DNA of 64,000 nucleotides from Schistosoma mansoni (taxonomy: Eukaryota; Platyhelminthes; Trematoda; Strigeidida; Schistosomatidae), in contig NW_017386032.1 in the NCBI RefSeq assembly GCF_000237925.1, forward strand, positions 248,001 through 312,000, given 5' to 3'. Shown here in pieces: positions 57,000 to 64,000 of this stretch. Each line of letters begins with the position of its first letter. The first letter of the stretch is position 1. The notes below the pieces were generated by a model, which had not been told where the DNA came from, did no database searches, and saw only the letters and a list, made by a program, of their open reading frames with translations. Both the position numbers and the translations under genes were made by a program.

Positions 57000-59900
57000 T
57001 TGTGACCCATGAGTTCAGCATATTCATCGGCTTCGTTTTTGCAGTCATGTTTACGTAAAAAACTGTTTAATAACTAATACAGTTATGTGCACTGATACTT
57101 AATCGCACCTATGGTATAAGGTTTAAGCATATCACTGGAACCTGGTAGCTGAAGCTACGTTCATATTTTTGACCATTCAGTTGTAACTGGAGTTCCTATA
57201 ACACTAAATATAGTCTCAGTTTACTGAATGCAACTTAATCGCATCTTGAGTAGTTTGCAAATTATTTTCTGTTCTGGGAAGTCGAGTAACATTATTTCAT
57301 TCCTGAAATTAAACATACATTTATTGTCTCCCCTTACTATTTAGGACTAGTCATAATAGAGAACAGGTGTAGTGTTAATATTGTGTTTTAAAAGTTTGTT
57401 TACTCGATAAAGTGAATCGTCAATTCTTTTTTCATTCGTTGTTATAATATTTTATTATGATTTATTTGACAATTGTTCTAGTAACAAATTTAAGTAGATG
57501 ATGAAACTATATTCAATTTAGTAATTAAATAGCTGTTATTCGCTAACATATTGAGGCGTTGTGAATCATCAGTTTAGTTTAATCGTTGGTTTACAGGTTT
57601 GTTTCTTTCCCTAATTTCCTAACTTTAGGAAGTTAGTATTTCTAAATCTAACCGTCTTACGCGATTATATACTTGATAACTAAGTTTCATATTTGAAGAT
57701 AATAATCCGTTGATGTCTTGGGGACAATTCCTAAAAAAATATTAATCAGTTTCTTCATATAATTCTGGTTAGATGTCGAAAGATAATCATAATCTACGTT
57801 TGAAGATCTTATGTGATACGACTTAATTAAGGTTAATAAATTCTTTCTTCATATTGTGAACCTTTAATGTTGATATATTTTTTTCATGCTTCTTATTTAC
57901 TGATTTCATTCGTTCCTTCTGAACCGTGTTTATTATGTTAATTTTTTTACTGTCATTGATACGACCATTGTTTCAAATTCGTTCAATTACCTAACGAATT
58001 TACCAGATCATGTGTTGTTCCTTGTTTAAATGTCTTTTGTCTTAGTTAATATATCCAGCAGATCATAACGAAATTTCAATGATCAAATAACTTTGTTTTA
58101 CATTTCCCTTCTGATTAGCGAAATATAACAAAAAATTAAACTGTTGTAAGGATGTGAAGCAATTTCGAAAAGTTTTTGTGATTCTGATATAAATCAGTTG
58201 TTTTTTCTCTGGAACAAATGTTTTCGTTTGTCATTTTCGGTGTTGTTATGCTCATGTTGATTATTGTTTCATTTGTCTCCCGTCTTTTATTTAAACGAAT
58301 ACAGCTCCAATCGACCAGTTTACTGTATATCTGTATTTTTACCAGAACCTTTTGTATGACACGTCATCAAGGTAGCATTATATGAAACCCAACTGTGTAT
58401 AAAACATTTCTTAATGTGATAATTAAATTATGAAAATGAGGCATATATTTTTAAGGTGTTCTATATCTCTTTGTACTTGTTTGCGTGTCAATTACACATA
58501 TTTTTTTCAATAGCTCATATTTGCGTAATAGTTTGTTTACCCATCTTCATTTACGTTTTCCGTTCCTTTTTGTATATATGCCGGTTGCAGTGAATAATAA
58601 ACAGTGAAGGAGGATAGGGGACAAAGGGAAGCATGATATATATACGACATACAAAAATAGATTACATTGACGTCGTTTTTACTCAATTTGTTGGGTTTTT
58701 CTGATTTCATTTCTTTTTATTTCCTACTGTTTCTGCCTACTAAATAGCACTTATCTAGATTGTGTTCGGTTTCCCTTTCATCAAGTTTTGTTGTTCCTAT
58801 TCTCGTATCATTAAATCTCTTGTGAATGGGTAAAAACTAGACTGTCTGGAAAGTACACTTGTGTTGTTCACCTATCAGAAGTCACCAGTTGATTTACAGC
58901 GTTGATTATTATTATTATTATTATTTGATTGTCATTCACACCTAGCTATTGATCTTTCGGCTTTGATCAACAGCTGGTTATAATTCGCATGGTTCACCGA
59001 TAATGCTTCAAACTCATAGTAAAACAAAATGCATTTGAGCCCCAAGGCAATATTTTCTATATGATCACCCAATCTATTTCAGTTAATCAGATGATGTGTA
59101 CATAGTCGTCGTGTGATACAGGGTTATATAAGCTTTCTAGATGATAATACAAGGATGTTCGGGATGTATTTATCACCTTCTATATTGTTTTGTATCTAGT
59201 TTTTATTCGATGCTTGGTTTGATGCCAGATAGGTAAGTGATTCAGAGCGTTTACCACTTTATGTACGTTATGAACTTTGTCACCCTTGATTGACATATAA
59301 CTGACGTAGTCTTGGCGCTGAAACGTAAGGACCATCTAAGTTTTATCAACCAACACTGCTATTTGCTCAGGTGATTGTCATATTACGCATTCAAGAACCA
59401 GTGTGCTGCACTCTTTGTGAAACATGGCTACAAGTATTCGGTTTCCAAATATTGCTCACACTTCCTCGAACCATTATTTGGAGGGGAGTGCAGAGATGGT
59501 TGATAAATAAGATAAAGCTCTTTCTGATGTGATAGACTTTCATCTAGCTGTTTATGTATTACAGATATTCACCCGTCATTTATTTAAACGTTTTACGGTA
59601 GCTAACGTAGAAGTTGTTTGGAGAAAATTAAGTTTTGTGGACTAAGTCATACTATCGGTGTATGAAATGATTGAATTTTGCTGTAAACTATTTTAGAGGC
59701 AATATGTTTACTGGTTGGAGTCTGCCAGACAAATGAAACTGATTATCAAAGACTTTGAGATCAGTAAAGTCTATCATAGGGAGAAAGTGGTTAACCTAAC
59801 ATAGTTCTCAGGTGATTGAACAATTTTATTAATTTGATGGAGTTTGAAATTACTAAAGATGTGATTGGAGCATTAAATTACGTGATCGAAGTATCATAGG

Positions 59901-60660
59901 TTTGATTTTATCATCCATCAGTCACAGAACTGAATTAATCAATCCAAAAAAATAGTAGAACCACTTTCATTTATAGCTTAGGTATATTGGCAATAGTAAC
60001 GTGCCACAGATAGGGTTATTCGCTCTCATTTATCAGCCTTGATGAATGAGTTTCTGGTGCATAAATGACTCACGTAAGACCACACCTAAACTTTCAGTGT
60101 TCATTTAATAAGTTGATACTATATATTTTTTAAATTGACCTTGAATCTATACTAGGGCAATGGGGCAAATGAGTAGACTCTTGTTCCCTAAAGTATTTAC
60201 AATGCCATTTGAAAAAGGGATTGTTGATGACACTGTTTTGCTTTTTGTTTTGGGTGGACAAACAATGATGACATAGTGATTAGTCTTATAATTGAAACGT
60301 GTTATTATTACCGATAGCAGTAATAATTTTTAATTGTTCACATTATCTTGTTGTTGATATTTTTGAGTGAATTCTGGTCAGTTTTAATTGGCATAAGTGC
60401 GTCCTTTGCCGATTACCTTAATACATCAATTATGTCACATTTTTCTACAGAATGGATGGAGTGTGGTTAATAGACTGGAATCGAGAACGTACGTTTCACT
60501 CTACTTTGAACATTTTAGTCGTACGTACATGTAAAAATCTACAAAAACTTGTGACAGTTCACATAGGGTGTACGCATACCAACTAAGACTGATCAAAATT
60601 CAGTCAAAAATATCAACAACTGGATGACCTCAAACCATTACAAGTTTAATCAAAATTCAT
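57000..60660. other. AT-rich intronic or intergenic sequence
   Basis: No exon recognised on either strand. It contains a short (ATT)n run at about 58905-58925 and a short GC-neutral segment near 58600. It probably lies in an intron upstream of the exon at 62396. Confidence 0.5.
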
Positions 60661-60679
60661 CCCCGTTACACAAATCAGT

Positions 60680-60880
60680 GGTTATCTGGATTCAGTATCT
60701 AAGTAAATGATGCGTTTTTCGTTTAAAGTGGGAGGTATTGGTTCTAAATTCCGAAGTGTATATAAACTCAGGTATGGAGGTCTATTCAGTTGACGAGTCC
60801 CAAATAGGACGACACTGGTGTGCTTGTTTCTACTACTAGCTACATTCCAACCATTCTGTGAAGGTACGTACAACTCAGTA
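60680..60880 (+). repeat. Sm-alpha-like repeat with degenerate hammerhead
   Basis: At 60790-60815 the plus strand reads TTGACGAGTCCCAAATAGGA then CGACAC. This equals the classic Schistosoma hammerhead (CUGAUGAGUCCCAAAUAGGACGAAAC) except for changes in the first core base and in GAAA (GACA). Stem II and its loop are perfectly preserved. An upstream 'tctggattcagt' at about 60688 resembles the sequence just after the cleavage site in Sm-alpha monomers. It is probably an inactive relic of a different, more classical subfamily than the 12.3 kb copy. Confidence 0.7.
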
Positions 60881-61969
60881 AATGAAATAATATTAGCACC
60901 TTATTCTCGGTAGGGTTTTGTAATTCATTTGTTGTAATGTTATGGCCATAACTTAGAAAGCTCTAGCTCTTTCATATGCGTATAAAACAATCAGTGTTGA
61001 TCAAGGCTGGTCTTCGATAATTAAAGTGACTGATAAGCTTAACAACGTACTTTTAAAATAAATTCTTTGAATCTCATCTCTGATTAATCATTCTCTGTTC
61101 TTTTGTGTGATTCATATCTAAAAAAGCCATTCAGTAGTGCCTTATTGTGTGTTAGTGAGGTTATAGCTTAATTCATTGCTAACCATGTCTTACTGAACTT
61201 TTTTATTTATGTGTGATAATGAATGTTTATCTGCTTATACTTCATACATTGTTTATACTTCATACTAAGCAAGAGTTTTGCTGTTCTAAACATGATTCAA
61301 TGTTTTTTTTTTAATTGGTTTTGTTTATTGTAAATAGATTCTCTAATCTCGTTTTTTCCCAGGTTATGATTTGTGAATAAGAAATTCTAGTCTCTCAATT
61401 GTTTCTACCATTAGTGTTTTTTGTATTGATTAATAACTCAGTAATCATTTACATGTTTGAGTATATGACTTTGAGCGCCATATTATATTTTAAGGGTTAG
61501 TATTATTGCAAAACTATCCAAATTGAATTAGTTGGTGTGAGACTTACATATGGAACCAAGTGGTTAAAAATAGAGTACTTTAATAATTAGTACATTGACC
61601 TATACGCATTGTACGTTGACTACACCTGTTGTTCATTATTTTTGCCTTCATATCTTTACAAGGATTTTCATGCTATGTCAGATAGACCGGGAAATTAAAT
61701 ATCTTATCCAACCTCTCGGTTCTCACTCATTAAGGTATACTGTCAAATTCTGTTCAGTATGTCAGTTCTATCTTGAAATAATTTATGACTTTATGCTTCT
61801 GTAAGCGAAACAGAATATATGTTCAGTATTTCACTAATTTATTTGATAATTTTTCAGTTGTTACCAATTTTTAACAAAAACTATCTTTGAATGCTCAGAC
61901 GTTTCAGTAAAGCCTTTACTTGAAAAAAGTTGTTTTATGTATAAATTTGATGTCCGTTGAGAAACTATT

Positions 61970-62110
61970 GAAAGCTTTGGAGCACTAGACAATCCATCCT
62001 AGTCTGGTACTTCTCATCAGTTCACTATAAGACCTCATATTGGATCTTCAAGTCTTGTTGCAAACACAATCCATTTAGATCACTGTGTTGAAATCTAATG
62101 ATCCACATTT
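61970..62110 (-). repeat. Decayed hammerhead-bearing SINE
   Basis: The minus strand reads CTGATGAG (complement of 62013-62020), then a stem II-like AAGTACCAGACTAGGATGG. The CUGAUGA core half is intact, but the GAAA half reads GGAT. Position-by-position it follows the same family as 56711-56870. It lies about 290 bp upstream of the exon at 62396. Confidence 0.5.
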
Positions 62111-62258
62111 TTCGTAACCTCAATCAATTTATGATAGAACGCAATCATTATCCAATGTAGTTAGTTAGTTACAGCTGCCTATTAAATTCTAAAAGCGCGA
62201 TAATTTGGTTACAGTCCTAATAAGTTCGAAGAGTATTTATAGTCTTATTGAAAGTCAC

Positions 62259-62283
62259 ATTATTATTATTATTATTATTATTA
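62259..62283. repeat. (ATT)n microsatellite
   Basis: Perfect trinucleotide run of about 24 bp, upstream of the exon at 62396. A 15-bp direct repeat (ttcccaactat) follows at about 62327-62350. Confidence 0.9.
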
Positions 62284-62395
62284 AATACCCGGATAATGAA
62301 GTAACGCTAATTCCACGTGATTAATTTCCCAACTATTAATTTCCCAACTATCGCCTTACTGTAACTTTTCTATTGTCTCTTGATTTCCATCACAG

Positions 62396-62830
62396 CTTGG
62401 ATGTTTTGAATGGCATTCACGTGGACCATTTCGTCAAACTGATATAGGATCGTCTAATCGTTTAAATTCTATCAATCCTACCGGTTCACATCATTGGATT
62501 GTACACAATGAAGAAAATTTCACATACATATGTCAAGAACCATCGAAAGCAAGACTTAAATCTGGTGCTGATAGTCTGTTACAACGTCTACGTAAACGTT
62601 CTTTTTCAAGGGATAAGCATAAACGTGATAATAAAACACAATATTGTCGATCTTCTTCGGCTCCTCGATCTGTATATTCATACCAAAGCGCTGCAGAATT
62701 TGAGATCAACCATATTGATAAGTATTCATTAACACAAAGAAATAAATATGGTAATTTGTTCGTTTCAAATTTGATTCCACAAATTTGTTTATCAAGAAGT
62801 GTTCCTGAACTACAAGACCATAGTTGTGTT
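62396..62830 (+). CDS. Internal coding exon (145 codons) of an unrecognised protein
   Basis: Flanked by acceptor tttccatcacag (AG at 62394-62395) and donor gtaagttgtt at 62831. The frame is open across all 435 nt, phase 0 at both ends. It begins LGCFEWHSRGPFRQTD and includes HHWIVHNEENFTYICQEPSK, LLQRLRKRSFSRDKHKRDN, QYCRSSSAPRSVYSYQSAAE and ICLSRSVPELQDHSC. The basic, Ser-rich middle (RKRSFSRDKHKR; RSSSAPRS) has several possible kinase sites, and LSRSVPEL resembles a 14-3-3-type pSer motif. No known domain is visible. No initiator Met is expected, as the exon is internal. It may follow the exon at 49350-49547. The downstream part of the gene lies beyond the window or in the last 1.1 kb, where I see no further exon. 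Confidence 0.75.
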
Positions 62831-64000
62831 GTAAGTTGTTAACACATAACTTTCATTCTGTTCTATTGCTAAGCTAATTTAAATTCATACGTTATTTGAA
62901 TAAGTTCCCATTGAATGTTAAGTACTCTTTTTTACATAAATATATTACTTTTAAAATGAGAAATTGTCAAATAAAAAGTTTCAAGTACTTTTCTGTTTCA
63001 AATCTTGGTCGTTAAATCACCATACTCCTATATTGTTATTCAATAGGGTTAATCAAGTTGGGAAAGCGTCTAGTGAGTAACAGATTTTAGTACTACTTCT
63101 TGGTGTGTCGTATAGGACCTTTGTGATACACCATTTGATTAAGTTTAATATGGACTTCAAAGCATAATGTTTTGGAATAACGTGTATTTGTGTGGGGTCA
63201 TAATCCGATAATTGCACAGTTCACAGACTTTAGACTTTTATTTTTCCGCTTCATTATCATGTTGTTTAGTATGACGCCTTTCTAAATGCTCTATTCCACC
63301 AAGTGAACTCCTTTTTAAGTTAAATAAAATGATATAATTTCATGGCATAATTAATATAGTTCATTGTGTTTATAAACTTCGCGTCACAATGGCAATAATC
63401 CTTGTCTTTCATCTACATTGTATTGTGGTATTTATTAAATCGGAAGTATATAATTCACGTTTCAGGATTTTAAGGACTACGGTTGATCAATATGTTTTGA
63501 GTTATAACAGTTAAACGTGAATGTGATCACTAAAAGTCTAAGTGACTTTGGGAAATTAATAAATAATACCTTTCAGCCATATATGTGTCATCTGTGTTAT
63601 ATAGGATTAATAGTCTCTTAAGTAAGTGAAAACAAACTTATTCAGTTTATTTATCTTACATAAATAAAATTATATTATATGTGCTTTCATGATTAGTAGT
63701 CGCCATTGTTAATTTTTTTAACGTATATCTTACATTTAATGCAGAACGTGCTTCAACATATCTAAATGTTTTTGAATTTTGAATAGTGTTTTTTTTCTTT
63801 TTACTAAAAAAATAAATTACATAGTCCTGTACAAATGATTCTTTTTAGTTAGAATATGTATGTATATGTACATATGTAATGTCAAGAGGTTTTATTTTGT
63901 ACCCTTTATCGAAGTCAATACAAGCAGTATGTTTTTGTAAGACTGCACATTAAGTATGCATTAATCATCTAGGTTGGTAAGAAAATAGTCTCCAAGTTAT
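62831..64000. other. Intron after the last exon; nothing else seen
   Basis: AT-rich, starting with a strong splice donor and containing no convincing exon up to the window edge. Confidence 0.55.

Noticed and set aside
1-64000. CRISPR arrays, operons, ribosome binding sites, bacterial terminators
   Set aside because: The window is a metazoan genome. No regularly spaced short repeats or prokaryotic gene organisation were seen.

Overview
The window is AT-rich eukaryotic DNA that best fits a blood fluke (genus Schistosoma; species not determined). The evidence is relics of an SR2-like RTE retrotransposon with its characteristic 5' leader and (taag)n tail, a second RTE-like family of the SR3/Perere type, a CR1-like (SR1-type) relic, Penelope-like elements with GIY-YIG domains, tRNA-derived SINEs carrying Schistosoma-type hammerhead ribozyme motifs, and a gene with a 31-nt intron near its 5' end. 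Most of the window is repeats and introns. Two assembly gaps of 200 N each sit at 17407-17606 and 50613-50812.

Region by region. At 4.5-11.5 kb, two intronless, paralogous rhodopsin-like GPCR genes lie in tandem on the minus strand. A 1.1 kb truncated Penelope-like element lies between them; its inverted arms each carry what reads as a complete hammerhead ribozyme core. At 12-17.4 kb there are a tRNA/hammerhead SINE, an inverted-repeat element containing telomere-like TTTAGGG DNA, an internally deleted SR2-like copy, and an 800-bp hairpin abutting the first gap. At 17.6-29.3 kb a pair of 1.7 kb inverted arms encloses a complete six-exon WAVE/SCAR (WASF) gene (21396-27072, plus strand). This gene encodes the actin-nucleation-promoting subunit that links Rac signalling to Arp2/3.

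At 28.8-30.8 kb a plus-strand SR2-like relic meets a minus-strand SR3-like reverse transcriptase relic. The 31-44 kb stretch has no gene I can name, only a few decayed minus-strand coding-like blocks. At 44-53.5 kb there are more retroelement relics (SR2-like, CR1-like, Penelope-like, SR3-like), a fold-back around the second gap, and a plausible plus-strand exon at 49.35 kb. At 53.5-64 kb the sequence looks intronic or intergenic with degenerate SINEs, ending with a convincing 435-nt plus-strand exon at 62.4 kb. That exon is phase-compatible with the 49.35 kb exon, so the two may belong to one gene with a large intron.

The strongest candidates for something unusual are the paired hammerhead motifs in the Penelope-like element, a roughly 500-bp non-autonomous repeat that shares its 3' tail with an RTE element, the recurrent internal deletions of the SR2-like copies, and the fold-back structures at both gaps. 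The fold-backs may be real rearrangements or assembly errors.
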